Shown here: positions 7,711 to 15,968 of the stretch, piece by piece
Position numbering within the stretch: the first letter of the stretch is position 1
Layout: each line of letters opens with the position of its first letter
From: Chloroflexota bacterium
GTDB lineage: Bacteria; Chloroflexota; UBA11872
NCBI GenBank assembly: GCA_022820025.1
Contig: JAJEGF010000081.1
Span: forward strand, 1-48,607
Direction: 5' to 3'
Length of the DNA: 48,607 bases
Made by a program: the position numbers and the translations under genes
Notes under the pieces: model-generated
Databases searched by the model: none
The model's input: the letters and a program-made list of their open reading frames with translations, nothing else
What the model was told of the DNA's origin: nothing

Positions 7711-8559
7711 CTACATGTCCGGCCGTGGCTCAATATCCTGATTCATCGCCCAGGCTGGGTAGTAATTGATCATTCTCGCGCCTGGATACGGCCTCCCAAG
7801 CGGCTGGGCCGGCATTGGGAATGCGCCGCCGAATGCGTCAAAGGACATCATCAGGGTGTACGAATAGCGCAGCCCGGCCGACCGTAGCGTGCGTGCCGAC
7901 GGAATATTCCACGGAGAGGTCGTAGCCAGCGCCAGGTTTCCCCGCTCGATGATCGCCGAACCGGCGGCGCCAACGACGGCGCGGCCTAATCCGGCGCCCC
8001 GGGCCTCGGGCATCACGTCCATTCCGATCTCCTCAACGCCCTCGCCGTAGTGGTTAACGCCGGCCAGCGCGATTAGTTCGCCGTCCTCAATCACGCCGTA
8101 CCCTTCATGGGCTTCCCCGTCGTAGCAGTGCCAAAAGCGCGAATAGTTCACATCCGCCAGGTCATCAGGTCCAAGCCGGACGACCCGAGGATCTTCCGGA
8201 TCATTCCAGGTCGACGCGTCGCCAAAAAAGAAAAACACAGGCCCCCACGCGCTCTGGCCGTCGGGCTGCGTAACCCGTGCAAGCTCGTAGGCGCCGAATA
8301 CGGAAAACAGCATCTCGGCGTGCATATTCGTCACCAGCGGCCGCAGAGCCGCCAGCCAGTCGCTCCGCGCGCTCACTAGCGATCCTCGGTCCAGCCGAAT
8401 GGCGGCCAACGCCGGCCCACTCGCGTCCGGAGGCCGACCGATTAGGGGAATCGGGTTTGAGCCAAAGGCGTCCAGACCAGCGCAGACCGTGGACTCGATC
8501 GTCGCCACCACTCGCGGCGAAAGGAACGGGCGCCAAGAATCGTAGAGGCTCTGGATCAT
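7711..8559 (-). CDS. GNAT-family N-acetyltransferase
   Basis: A 282-residue protein whose C-terminal half (about 125-245) is a GNAT domain: motif A reads I-G-M-D-V-M-P-E-A-R-G-A-G-L-G-R, with the acetyl-CoA pyrophosphate loop R187-G-A-G-L-G192, followed by W-N-I-P-S-A-R-T-L-R-S-A-G-L, the motif B helix region. The N-terminal 120 residues are not a standard GNAT domain and may be a substrate or partner domain. The acetyl acceptor is unknown. ATG at 8559 follows a GAAGGGA-like site about 13 bases upstream, somewhat far. The HNH nuclease gene ends 43 bases upstream on the same strand. Confidence 0.75.
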   Translation of the reverse strand: MIQSLYDSWRPFLSPRVVATIESTVCAGLDAFGSNPIPLIGRPPDASGPALAAIRLDRGSLVSARSDWLAALRPLVTNMHAEMLFSVFGAYELARVTQPDGQSAWGPVFFFFGDASTWNDPEDPRVVRLGPDDLADVNYSRFWHCYDGEAHEGYGVIEDGELIALAGVNHYGEGVEEIGMDVMPEARGAGLGRAVVGAAGSAIIERGNLALATTSPWNIPSARTLRSAGLRYSYTLMMSFDAFGGAFPMPAQPLGRPYPGARMINYYPAWAMNQDIEPRPDM

Positions 8560-8602
8560 GGACGTTGTGATCCCTTCTCGGTTCGACCCACTTTGGAGCG
8601 AC

Positions 8603-9127
8603 CTAGCTCGCTTGGCGCAACTGCAGGGGCAGATAGGGGGCCCACGCCGGATCCAGCGCGCCCGTTATAAACCGGCCCATCAGATGCGAGTATGGCGACC
8701 GCGGATGTGTAGGGCGACGGCGAAGCCGCATGTTGGCGTCGCTGGGCGTGCGGCCGGCCTTGCGCAGATTGCAGGGTCGGCAAGCCGTCACCAGGTTGTC
8801 CCACCGGCGTCGCCCGCCGAGACGCCTTGGCATTACGTGGTCAATTGTCATGTTGGTGTCGCGCGTACCGCAGTACTGGCAGGTGTGGGCGTCGCGCACC
8901 AGAACCTCGCGGCGGCTCAATCTGATCGTCGGTCGCGGCCGGCGCACGTAGTACCGCAGCCTGATGACGCTAGGCCGTGGAACGTCGCGAGCAGGTGTGC
9001 GCAGCGGTCGCTCGCGGTGCGCCAGCGGTTCGGCCTTGCCCTTGGCCAGCAGCACGATCGCGCGTCGCACGCGGCAGACGTTCAGCGGCTCGTAGTTCTG
9101 ATTCAGCAGCAGAACCGGCGTATCCAC
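8603..9127 (-). CDS. HNH endonuclease-family protein
   Basis: A 174-residue protein of the common bacterial HNH family that opens with T-P-V-L-L-L-N-Q-N-Y-E-P-L-N-V. The nuclease motif is complete: C83-Q-Y-C86 zinc pair, D96-H97 in M-T-I-D-H-V-M-P-R, Asn111 in W-D-N-L-V-T-A-C-R-P-C-N, the second zinc pair C116/C119 and K-A-G-R-T-P. Members are widespread chromosomal genes of unclear role, possibly DNA repair or restriction. The frame is open for another 66 codons upstream, but GTG at 9127 is chosen because it places the conserved start of the family at residue 1-2 and avoids overlap with the divergent DUF2344 gene. Confidence 0.85.
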   Translation of the reverse strand: MDTPVLLLNQNYEPLNVCRVRRAIVLLAKGKAEPLAHRERPLRTPARDVPRPSVIRLRYYVRRPRPTIRLSRREVLVRDAHTCQYCGTRDTNMTIDHVMPRRLGGRRRWDNLVTACRPCNLRKAGRTPSDANMRLRRRPTHPRSPYSHLMGRFITGALDPAWAPYLPLQLRQAS

Positions 9128-9241
9128 AGGCCCCCGACGCGTCGCGCGTAGCCGCGGCCATAGTACAGGTCGACCACTGGTCGGGACTCGCCGGCACCGA
9201 ATCTCCCAGTGCTCAACCGCCGCCGAGACATATCCTTGCGC

Positions 9242-9877
9242 GTGGCAACAGATCAACACGCGCCGGACCACTGGTACCTGGTCCGATTCACTAAACAAGG
9301 TGCCGCGCGCTTCCTTTCCCAGCACGACGTGCGACGTGCCTGGGAGCGAGTAACCCGTCGCGCCGGCCTGCCGCTGGCCTACAGCCGCGGCTTCAGCCCC
9401 AAGCCACGCCTCAGCTTCGGACCGCCGCTTCCGGTCGGGGCTGAGGGTCGTCGCGAATACATGACCATGGCACTACGAGACTCGCTGGATGCCAGGGAGG
9501 TGGAAAAGCGTCTGGCCGCCGGAGCTATACCGGGCATGGCGGTCGTTGAAGTCGTCATCGCGCCCGGCCGCCGGGTCCACACCACGTGGGCCACCTACGA
9601 AATCACCGTCAACCCGCCCCCGCCCGATTTGGCCGACCGGATTGCACGCTTGCTGGCGCTGGACGCTGTGGAAATCGAGCGTGCCCGCGACCCGGAGGGC
9701 GTGAAGCGCGATATCCGGCCGGGAGTCAGATCACTGCAATCTCTGAATGGCAGGCTCGTTGCCTGCCTGCGAATCGCCCAGGACCAGATCGTGACCTCGC
9801 GCGATCTCGCTCTCGCCCTTCACATCGAACCCACCACAACCGTCCGCACCGACATTGAGCTCGAGCTCGTCGGCTGA
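9242..9877 (+). CDS. DUF2344/TIGR03936-type radical-SAM-linked protein
   Basis: A 211-residue protein resembling the DUF2344 family, which is usually encoded beside, or fused to, a B12-binding radical-SAM protein (TIGR03960). Signature stretches are V-R-F-T-K-Q-G-A-A-R-F-L-S-Q-H-D, the R-R-A-G-L-P-L-A-Y-S-R-G-F-S-P-K-P-R core and F-G-P-P-L-P-V-G. No radical-SAM partner lies in this window, which is unusual for the family. Two GTG starts are possible, 9209 and 9242; the later one is used because it matches the usual short leader before the R-F-S/T-K-x-G motif. The kinase-like gene that follows starts inside its 3' end. Confidence 0.75.
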   Translation: MATDQHAPDHWYLVRFTKQGAARFLSQHDVRRAWERVTRRAGLPLAYSRGFSPKPRLSFGPPLPVGAEGRREYMTMALRDSLDAREVEKRLAAGAIPGMAVVEVVIAPGRRVHTTWATYEITVNPPPPDLADRIARLLALDAVEIERARDPEGVKRDIRPGVRSLQSLNGRLVACLRIAQDQIVTSRDLALALHIEPTTTVRTDIELELVG

Positions 9878-10763
9878 AACGAAAGCGCGGCTCGCGGCCG
9901 TGCTTGCCGCTACCGGCCAGTCGATTGCACGCCGGAGACTCACGCACGTCCGCCCGGGTCTCTGGCGCCTCAGCGGACGACAAGCCGATCTGGCCATAAA
10001 GCTCTTTGACGGATCGAACGCCATTGAGCGTTTCCGCACTGAGGCGGCGCTTTACCGAGAACTCGGTCCAGTGGGCGCACCCGTCCCCGACCTGGTTGCC
10101 ACCCACGAGGGGGCGATCGCCCTGGTCAGAACATGGGTTCCGGGCCTGACCCTGTACGAGCACCTGCTGGCCGACGAGCCGCCCAACCAATCCGCGGCAG
10201 AGGCGGTTCGCGAAGCCTGGCGGCAGCTGACCAACGCGCTGACTCCATGGGACGCACGCATTCAACCGGCCCGTCGACGGGCGGCCCGACGAAAGCGCCG
10301 CATGGAAGTTGGCGCAGTCGCGCAAGCCGTAGCGGACTGCTTTCCGACGATTCCCGCCGAGGCGATTCACGACCTGCGCGAAACCGTAGCCACCGCTGAC
10401 CCGGCTGTGCTTCCGCTGGACGCCTCGCCCTCCAATATCATCCTCGACGGAGACTTGGTCACATTCATCGACATGGAATTGCTCGGTCTTGACTTCGCGG
10501 ATTGGACATACGGGAAATACGTAATGGCAATTGACGCGGCCGGTGCCGTGCGGAGCCTCGCCACCAGCCACCCGGACGAACCGGCGCCAGGCATTGATGC
10601 GGCGGTGACGCTCCTGGCCTTGGCTCGGGCCGCCGGCCTGTGGGACGCTCCCCGAATCGAGCCCGAGGCACTGTCGGGCCTGCTGCCCGGTCGATCACTG
10701 GCGTCCAGGCGGGTACTGCAATGCCTTGGTCTAGAATCAAGCGTCACGTCCGATAGCGGATAG
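9855..10763 (+). CDS. Aminoglycoside-phosphotransferase-fold kinase-like protein
   Basis: A 302-residue protein with a protein-kinase/APH-like layout. A-I-K-L (Lys49) matches the ATP-anchoring lysine, and L-P-L-D-A-S-P-S-N-I-I-L (Asp189, Asn194) matches the catalytic H-x-D-x-x-x-x-N loop, but with the usual His replaced by Leu. F-I-D-M-E (Asp206) corresponds to the metal-binding D-F-E/D-F-G element. Key acidic residues are kept, so activity is plausible; the substrate is unknown (sugar, amino alcohol or lipopolysaccharide core). The TTG at 9855 gives a 23-base overlap with the upstream gene; GTG 9900 is an alternative start. The DUF5069 gene follows 16 bases later. Confidence 0.6.
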   Translation: MSSSSSAETKARLAAVLAATGQSIARRRLTHVRPGLWRLSGRQADLAIKLFDGSNAIERFRTEAALYRELGPVGAPVPDLVATHEGAIALVRTWVPGLTLYEHLLADEPPNQSAAEAVREAWRQLTNALTPWDARIQPARRRAARRKRRMEVGAVAQAVADCFPTIPAEAIHDLRETVATADPAVLPLDASPSNIILDGDLVTFIDMELLGLDFADWTYGKYVMAIDAAGAVRSLATSHPDEPAPGIDAAVTLLALARAAGLWDAPRIEPEALSGLLPGRSLASRRVLQCLGLESSVTSDSG

Positions 10764-10779
10764 CGGAAACGAGCGAGCA

Positions 10780-11073
10780 ATGGCTGCTAGCAACGAGTCC
10801 GGGACCAACCAAACCTTCCAGCCGAGGGGACGCGATCTGGTGATCGGCGGGATTCCATGGATTGCCCGAATGTCGGACAAGGCCCGCGCCAAGGCTGACG
10901 GCACCATCGACGACTACATCTACCCGTGCCCAATCGACCGCCGGGTTCTCGGCGAGCTTGGAATGAGCGCGGACGAATTTATGGAAATCGCGGTGGATTC
11001 CGGCACGGACGCCGAGTTGGTTCGCCAGGTGCGCGAACGCCGCCGGTCGCCCGAACCGGCCGCTGGTGCCTGA
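10780..11073 (+). CDS. DUF5069-like small protein
   Basis: A 97-residue protein resembling the DUF5069 family of small soluble proteins of unknown function. The match is the central pattern I-A-R-M-S-D-K-A-R-A-K-A-D-G-T, then Y-x-Y-P-C-P-I-D-R-R-V-L, then an L-G-M-S-x-D-E-F helix. No signal peptide or membrane segment. It is packed between a kinase-like gene (16 bases upstream) and the NIF3 gene, whose GTG start lies 8 bases before this stop, so the three genes are likely one transcript. Confidence 0.7.
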   Translation: MAASNESGTNQTFQPRGRDLVIGGIPWIARMSDKARAKADGTIDDYIYPCPIDRRVLGELGMSADEFMEIAVDSGTDAELVRQVRERRRSPEPAAGA

Positions 11074-11830
11074 GCCCCGCGACGACCTTGTTTCACATCT
11101 GAATAACGCTCTCGAAGTCCAGACGTTCCCGGACTATGGTCCGATGGGCCTGCAGGTCCACGGACGTTCGATGATCGAGCGCGTAGTCACGGCGGTTTCG
11201 GCCAGCCGAGCCCTCTTCCAAGCCGCCGCTGACCGGGACGCGGGACTTGTCGTCGTGCATCACGGTCTGTTCTGGGACAAGGACTCCCGGGTGATCGACC
11301 CCATGCTTCGCGAACGTCTGCGCCTGCTGTTCGACCACGACATCAACCTCGCGGCCTACCACCTGGCGCTCGACGGTCACCCCACCCTCGGCAACAACGC
11401 GCGGATCATCCAAGCGCTTGGTTTCCGAAAAGAACGCGGGGGCTTTGCAAACGTCGGCGACCGGCCGGTCGGCTGGTTCGGCTCAGTACCCGAACCGGTT
11501 CCGGCTGTCGAATTTGCGGAACGCGTGGCAGATGCCGTTGGCCCGCTGCACGCCAACTATGCCAACGGCCCGTCCGAGATCCGACGCATCGCGGTGTGCA
11601 GCGGGGGCGGGCCTCGCTACTTTCCCGAGGTAGCGGCCAGCGGCTGTGACGCATTCGTGACTGGCGACATGTTTGAACCAGCGGAAATGTGGAGTCGCGA
11701 ACTCGGCGTCCATTTCATGGCCGCCGGTCACTACGCAACAGAGGTCTTTGGGGTTCAGGCCCTGGCCGAACTCCTCGCCGCCGACTTCGACTGCAACGCC
11801 GAATTCATCGACCTGCCGACAAACGCGTAG
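11066..11830 (+). CDS. NIF3/YqfO dinuclear metal-centre family protein
   Basis: A 254-residue protein of the NIF3 (DUF34) family, sometimes called GTP cyclohydrolase I type 2. The expected dimetal ligands are visible: H65-H66 in V-V-V-H-H-G-L-F-W, Asp103 in A-Y-H-L-A-L-D, and His222/Glu226 in G-H-Y-A-T-E near the C-terminus. It has the plain two-lobe length without the extra PII-like insert seen in longer members. The family forms hexamers; its enzymatic role is unsettled and metal-ion handling is one proposal. GTG at 11066 overlaps the previous stop by 8 bases. Confidence 0.85.
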   Translation: MPEPRDDLVSHLNNALEVQTFPDYGPMGLQVHGRSMIERVVTAVSASRALFQAAADRDAGLVVVHHGLFWDKDSRVIDPMLRERLRLLFDHDINLAAYHLALDGHPTLGNNARIIQALGFRKERGGFANVGDRPVGWFGSVPEPVPAVEFAERVADAVGPLHANYANGPSEIRRIAVCSGGGPRYFPEVAASGCDAFVTGDMFEPAEMWSRELGVHFMAAGHYATEVFGVQALAELLAADFDCNAEFIDLPTNA

Positions 11831-11840
11831 CGCCTTTGCA

Positions 11841-12473
11841 TCAGGCGGTACTGCTGGCTTTGATCACGGTCACGGCCTGCCGCGCCGCTGGAATCGCGAG
11901 CGTTCGTGTGAGCAGGCTTGTTACTCCCAACACCGACAGCGACGCAGCCAGCGCCAAGAGTGAGGCACTGGTTGACGCACCGGTGACCGCTGTTCGGCTG
12001 AGTTCAATTACCGCCGAGGCGGCCGCTAGACACGAGGCAAGCCAGGCGCCGCGGACCGCGACATAGACGAACGTTAGCGGTGCGGCCGCCAATACACTGA
12101 CACCGTGGCTTCGCAACCGAGGGTAGCGCAGCGCGCCAACGGCGCCGTCTCGGTCATTGGCGGCCGCATGCACGGTACTGCCTGCGCCAGCCTCGGCCAC
12201 CAGCGCCTCGAAGGCCCGCAGTCGTCCCGGCAGACGCCAGAATGATTCGTAGTCCACCGCCAGGTTCGTCATCGTCCAGCCGAAGAAGTACCCAATAAGC
12301 ACGATGGCCAGCCAGTAAATGACAGGCAAACTGGCGCCCCAGCTGCTCGGATCCTCCGGGTTCAGAAATCCGTCGGCAACCGCGCCCAACGCGTACAGGG
12401 GTCCCATCCCCACGGCCGTGAAGACCACGATGATGACCATCGCCTCAACGAGGTCGTGTCGGAACGAGCGCAT
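11841..12473 (-). CDS. Predicted multi-pass membrane protein of unknown function
   Basis: A 210-residue protein with hydrophobic segments at about 11-33, 50-68, 126-155 and 165-188, and a polar stretch (70-125) containing a short charged helix, Y-E-S-F-W-R-L-P-G-R-L-R-A-F. I do not recognise a family. The start at 12473 is preferred to an in-frame ATG 13 codons upstream because gaggg sits about five bases before it. The gene is convergent with NIF3 (10 bases apart) and is preceded by another envelope gene on the same strand. Confidence 0.6.
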   Translation of the reverse strand: MRSFRHDLVEAMVIIVVFTAVGMGPLYALGAVADGFLNPEDPSSWGASLPVIYWLAIVLIGYFFGWTMTNLAVDYESFWRLPGRLRAFEALVAEAGAGSTVHAAANDRDGAVGALRYPRLRSHGVSVLAAAPLTFVYVAVRGAWLASCLAAASAVIELSRTAVTGASTSASLLALAASLSVLGVTSLLTRTLAIPAARQAVTVIKASSTA

Positions 12474-12557
12474 GTAACCCTCACGCGGCCGGGCGCTCCG
12501 GCGCCAGCGCACACACTCTACCCGTGGGGCACCGGCGGCCGAGCCGAGGGAGGTGCG

Positions 12558-13241
12558 TTACGACCCGGTGCTCGACCGGGTGCGCATGCCCTCCAGCATC
12601 TCCGAGAGTCGAATGTCGAGCAGATCCATCGACTGTGCCACATAGCCGTCGCCATCACGCTCGGCAATCACAATGGCTGGGGCGCCGACCTCAGGCCGGA
12701 TTTCCTGACTGAGCTGGCCGATGTCGATGGTCACCTCGTTCCCGAGAACCGTGAACATCTCAATGGCGCCATCGCGAACGGCCGTCACTTCTCCAACGGC
12801 GATCACCATGCCGCCAGGCCGCGCGACCTGCTGCCGGGGCTGTGTGCGCTCGACTCCGCGCAGGCGCGGCGAGTCACCGTGGAAGAAGGAACGTGGCAGC
12901 TCACGAATCCGCGGGATAACGACTACCCGCCTCGTCCCCCACCAGTCGTGATACCAACCGCGACCGTCCGTACCGCGCTTGAATCGTTCAGCATCGCGCG
13001 TGTTCTCGCCATGCCGAGAGCGATCGGCGCTGTCCTTGCCCTCAGTACGCTTGAACTGGGGCGAACCGGCCTTCGCCACCGCCTCGATCTTTGCTCGTTC
13101 CATGTGACTGGCGACCTCTCGAGAGTCGCCGCCCGACGCACCGCGCGCCAAGGCAAGCCCGAGCGCGGACCCGCCGACGGCCAACGAAATGACCGCCAAG
13201 ACAATCAACGACGTCAGACGAGCTGAAAACTGCCACCTCAT
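12558..13241 (-). CDS. Membrane-anchored extracytoplasmic protein, function unknown
   Basis: A 227-residue protein with an N-terminal hydrophobic anchor (about 9-33, preceded by M-R-W-Q-F-S-A-R) and a polar, Arg-rich extracytoplasmic part. The middle (45-110) is low complexity and probably disordered. The C-terminal 85 residues, from V-I-A-V-G-E-V-T-A-V-R-D-G-A-I, look like a small beta-barrel of the DUF5666/OB type, but this is only a pattern impression. A second gene for a membrane protein lies 84 bases downstream on the same strand. An inverted repeat at 13277-13310 precedes it. Confidence 0.55.
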   Translation of the reverse strand: MRWQFSARLTSLIVLAVISLAVGGSALGLALARGASGGDSREVASHMERAKIEAVAKAGSPQFKRTEGKDSADRSRHGENTRDAERFKRGTDGRGWYHDWWGTRRVVVIPRIRELPRSFFHGDSPRLRGVERTQPRQQVARPGGMVIAVGEVTAVRDGAIEMFTVLGNEVTIDIGQLSQEIRPEVGAPAIVIAERDGDGYVAQSMDLLDIRLSEMLEGMRTRSSTGS

Positions 13242-13276
13242 CGCAACACCAACAAAGATAATCGCGTCAGAATCAT

Positions 13277-13310
13277 CGTCTCACGATTACGGCAGCCCTA
13301 TCGTGAGACG
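13277..13310. promoter_or_regulatory. 11-bp inverted repeat between a divergent envelope gene and tRNA-Lys
   Basis: cgtctcacgat (13277-13287) and atcgtgagacg (13300-13310) are exact reverse complements with a 12-base spacer, 36 bases upstream of the start codon of the envelope gene on the minus strand. The left arm is itself part of a small palindrome, atcgt-ctc-acgat. It is best read as an operator for a dimeric regulator or as a 5'-leader hairpin. A terminator is unlikely, as no gene ends here. Confidence 0.5.
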
Positions 13311-13404
13311 GCTCACGTTTTGCCCCGGAGTCCCTCGGGTCGCCGACCTGATGTTGCTACCATCATGAGCGTCGCTCGCGGGCTCTAACTCCGCGAACGC
13401 GCGA

Positions 13405-13480
13405 GCCTCCGTAGCTCAATTGGAAGAGCAGCTGACTCTTAATCAGTTGGTTGTAGGTTCGAGTCCTACCGGGGGTACCA
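13405..13480 (+). tRNA. tRNA-Lys (anticodon CTT), CCA encoded
   Basis: A full cloverleaf can be folded. The acceptor stem gcctccg/cggggggt-type pairing includes two G-U pairs, the D stem is gctc/gagc, the anticodon stem gctga/tcagt carries the loop ctCTTaa, and the T arm gtagg-ttcgagt-cctac is perfect. Discriminator A and the CCA end (13478-13480) are encoded. Anticodon CTT reads AAG, lysine. It is 76 bases with CCA. The recombinase at 4019-5044 is 8 kb away, and I see no second copy of the tRNA 3' end, so nothing suggests this is its integration site. Confidence 0.95.
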
Positions 13481-13531
13481 GAACCAAAAGCTTCGCTGGC
13501 GCTGTGCGCCGAGGACCATCCAGTCTGTCCC

Positions 13532-14398
13532 ATGCCTTCTAGCAAACACTTTGAGTCACGACGTCGAGTCTGGTCTGGTCGCGAACATCAACGCTCGGCA
13601 AACCTGGCCAACTGGAACGACCGCGCAGCCGCCCATCTCGTGTCGCCGGGCTACGACGTCGAAGGGTTTGTTTCCGACCCACAGCGGATCACCAAGGCCG
13701 TCAGGTTGGATCGGGGAGAACTCGGCGACGTCCGCAGCCAGTCCCTTTTGCATCTGCAGTGCCACATCGGCCTCGACACACTCTCCTGGGCACGGCTTGG
13801 TGCCGAAGTCACCGGACTGGACTTTTCGGCCCCCGCCATCCAGGCCGCCCGCCAAATCAGTTGCCGCGCCCAAACGCCGACCACGTTTGTCGAATCCGAT
13901 GTGTACGAGGCGCCGGAGGCACTGGGCAAGACGTTTGACATCGTCTACGCCAGCGAAGGCGTTCTCTGCTGGCTGCCGGACATCGCCGCCTGGGCACAGG
14001 TTGTGCACCGACTCACCCGGCCCGGCGGAATGGCCTACATTCGCGACGGGCACCCAGTCGTCCACTCTCTCGACCTGGATCGACCCGACGGCAGCCTCGA
14101 ATTCGTCGGCCCATACTTCGAGGGTCAGGCAATGCGCTATGGCGAGCCGGGCACGTATGTCGAGTCGGACGTGTCGATCGATCACACCGTGAACTACGAG
14201 TGGAATCATGGGCTTGGCGAGATCGTCAACGCGTTCATCGACGCCGGCTTCCGAATCGACTCGCTATGCGAATACCCGTTCTCCCCCTACCGGGCCATGC
14301 CCAGCCTGGTCGAGGGCCAGGATGGATGGTGGCGCCTACCCGATCAGCCCGGCCACGTTCCGTTTATGTTCTCGGTTCGGGCAACTCGAGCCGACTAG
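13532..14398 (+). CDS. Class I SAM-dependent methyltransferase
   Basis: A 288-residue Rossmann-fold methyltransferase. Motif I reads S-L-L-H-L-Q-C-H-I-G-L-D-T-L (about 71-84), with the usual G-x-G-x-G loosened to Q-C-H-I-G. The acidic end of strand 2 is Asp97 in V-T-G-L-D-F-S. The D-I-V-Y-A-S-E-G-V and L-T-R-P-G-G motifs follow. The N-R/A-x-W-N-D-R-A-A-x-H opening and L-H-L-Q-C-H-x-G-L-D-T-L-S-W are typical of a common family of small-molecule methyltransferases with unknown acceptor. The start is 51 bases after the tRNA; no strong Shine-Dalgarno is visible. Confidence 0.8.
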   Translation: MPSSKHFESRRRVWSGREHQRSANLANWNDRAAAHLVSPGYDVEGFVSDPQRITKAVRLDRGELGDVRSQSLLHLQCHIGLDTLSWARLGAEVTGLDFSAPAIQAARQISCRAQTPTTFVESDVYEAPEALGKTFDIVYASEGVLCWLPDIAAWAQVVHRLTRPGGMAYIRDGHPVVHSLDLDRPDGSLEFVGPYFEGQAMRYGEPGTYVESDVSIDHTVNYEWNHGLGEIVNAFIDAGFRIDSLCEYPFSPYRAMPSLVEGQDGWWRLPDQPGHVPFMFSVRATRAD

Positions 14399-14476
14399 CC
14401 GAGGCAAGAAATAGGCTCGTGGCGGGAGTATCTCTTGCGGCGGCCTGCCGACCATGGCGACGGCCAGGAGGTCACC

Positions 14477-14713
14477 ATGAACCAACTCGATCGACTCAAC
14501 GCGTTCCTGCAGGGCCGTCTCCGACAAGAAGCGATGACTGAAGTCAACCTGCAGGATGCGGCACGCTGGATCCGGGAAGCGAAACTACTCCCGCAGCATG
14601 CCTTTCGCCGAGATGGCCCACTGCGCTTTCTCATCCAGGCGGGCTGGATCGAAGGCGGGGAACAGACCGCTGGACCATACGGTCGCTATCGGATTCGACG
14701 GACGGATCAGTAG
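14477..14713 (+). CDS. Small basic protein, function unknown
   Basis: A 78-residue basic protein. The start is well supported: aggaggt precedes ATG 14477 by about four bases, one of the best ribosome-binding sites in the window. The sequence shows helices (about 3-20 and 24-36) followed by L-R-F-L-I-Q-A-G-W-I-E-G-G and a G-R-Y-R-I-R-R strand, which resembles a compact winged-helix with a beta wing. I recognise no family. No signal peptide or membrane segment. Confidence 0.6.
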   Translation: MNQLDRLNAFLQGRLRQEAMTEVNLQDAARWIREAKLLPQHAFRRDGPLRFLIQAGWIEGGEQTAGPYGRYRIRRTDQ

Positions 14714-14884
14714 CTCTGGAGTCGTCTGTTCGCGGCGATGACAAGCTCGGCTGCGTAGCCTGAATTCCATCGGTCGCCCCGGCTTCCTATAGACTCGCCC
14801 TACAACGGCTGAGCAAGCGTTGGCTTGGCGGTCGTCCCGGCTGCGCCGGGCGCGCCGCGCGGGCCGTCGCGGGGTGCAAAGACA

Positions 14885-15865
14885 ATGGCGCAAGACTTCA
14901 CGATGTTCGTGGGTACGGTCGGCGGCGGCTTGAATGTGAGTCCCGACGGCGGCTCAACCTGGTCGCAGATCCGGAGTCCCGTCCCGACCGAAAGCAACGT
15001 CCGCACGGTCACGGTCTATCCCAACGATTTCAACCGTGTAATTGCCGGCACCGACGTCGGAGTTTTCCGAAGCGAGGATCAGGGTGAGACCTGGGAACAA
15101 CTCGACACACCCATCGACGGAATCCACATCTGGTCCATCACGGTGGATCCGGTCGATCCCAGCATCATCTTTGCCGGGACGCGCCCCGGGGTATACCGGT
15201 CCAAAGACGACGGCGAGACCTGGGAAGAACTGCCGGTCAACGTAAACCTCAACGGCCCGATCGTCCCGCCCCGCACAACCACCGTGCTCATAGATCCGCG
15301 CGACCATCAGACCGTCTGGGCAGGCGTCGAGGTCGCGGGCCTGTACCGCAGCAAAGACGGGGGCGATTCCTGGACCGCCCTGTCGAACGTTGGCCCGGAG
15401 CTGATGTACGACGACATTCACGGCCTGGCCATCCGCCCCGGCGATCCCACGCTGGTCTATTCCACCAGCCCCTTCGGACTGGCCATCAGTACAGATGAGG
15501 GCGACAGTTGGGACCACCACAAGTTCCCCAGCTTCGACCCTGGTGGCTCGTCCTACTGCCGCAACATCCTCGTTCGTCCTGATAATCCCGACGTCATGTT
15601 CGTGGGCAACGGAAACGGAATCCCCGGGGTCACCGGCGCGATCCGCCGCACGGTGGATGGCGGCGCCACCTGGGACACGCCCGAACTGCCCGTAACACCG
15701 AATTCCGTTGTCTATTGCTTCAGCGCGCACGTGGACGTGCCCGACTGCGTCGCGGCGGCCAGCATTTACGGGTACGTCTACGTGAGCGACGACGGCGGCG
15801 AGACCTGGCGCAAGCTGGGTCGCGAGTTTGGCGAGATCAGGTCGGTGGCCATCAGCCCCAACTAA
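14885..15865 (+). CDS. Asp-box (BNR) beta-propeller protein, sialidase/Ycf48-like fold
   Basis: A 326-residue protein made almost wholly of Asp-box repeats (S-x-D-x-G-x-x-W). Seven are readable, among them S-P-D-G-G-S-T-W, S-E-D-Q-G-E-T-W, S-K-D-D-G-E-T-W, S-K-D-G-G-D-S-W, S-T-D-E-G-D-S-W and S-D-D-G-G-E-T-W. They alternate with N/D-P strands such as V-Y-P-N-D-F-N-R-V-I-A-G-T, so a single six- or seven-bladed propeller is predicted. No sialidase arginine triad stands out, so a binding or scaffold role is as likely as catalysis. The start ATG 14885 is chosen over an upstream frame that adds a Pro/Ala-rich leader; no signal peptide is seen with this start. A larger relative lies at 31608-33497. 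Confidence 0.7.
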   Translation: MAQDFTMFVGTVGGGLNVSPDGGSTWSQIRSPVPTESNVRTVTVYPNDFNRVIAGTDVGVFRSEDQGETWEQLDTPIDGIHIWSITVDPVDPSIIFAGTRPGVYRSKDDGETWEELPVNVNLNGPIVPPRTTTVLIDPRDHQTVWAGVEVAGLYRSKDGGDSWTALSNVGPELMYDDIHGLAIRPGDPTLVYSTSPFGLAISTDEGDSWDHHKFPSFDPGGSSYCRNILVRPDNPDVMFVGNGNGIPGVTGAIRRTVDGGATWDTPELPVTPNSVVYCFSAHVDVPDCVAAASIYGYVYVSDDGGETWRKLGREFGEIRSVAISPN

Positions 15866-15968
15866 CAACTCGGATGTGACCCCGACGCTTCCACAGTCGC
15901 CAGGTGGATTCCGCGGACTGGGATTCAAGCGTCCCGGAGTCATTGCGCTAGGCCAAGGAGGATGACCT

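Noticed and set aside
13405..13480. tRNA-Lys as the integration site of the recombinase
   Set aside because: The recombinase is 8 kb away, core genes lie between them, and no duplicate of the tRNA 3' end was seen.
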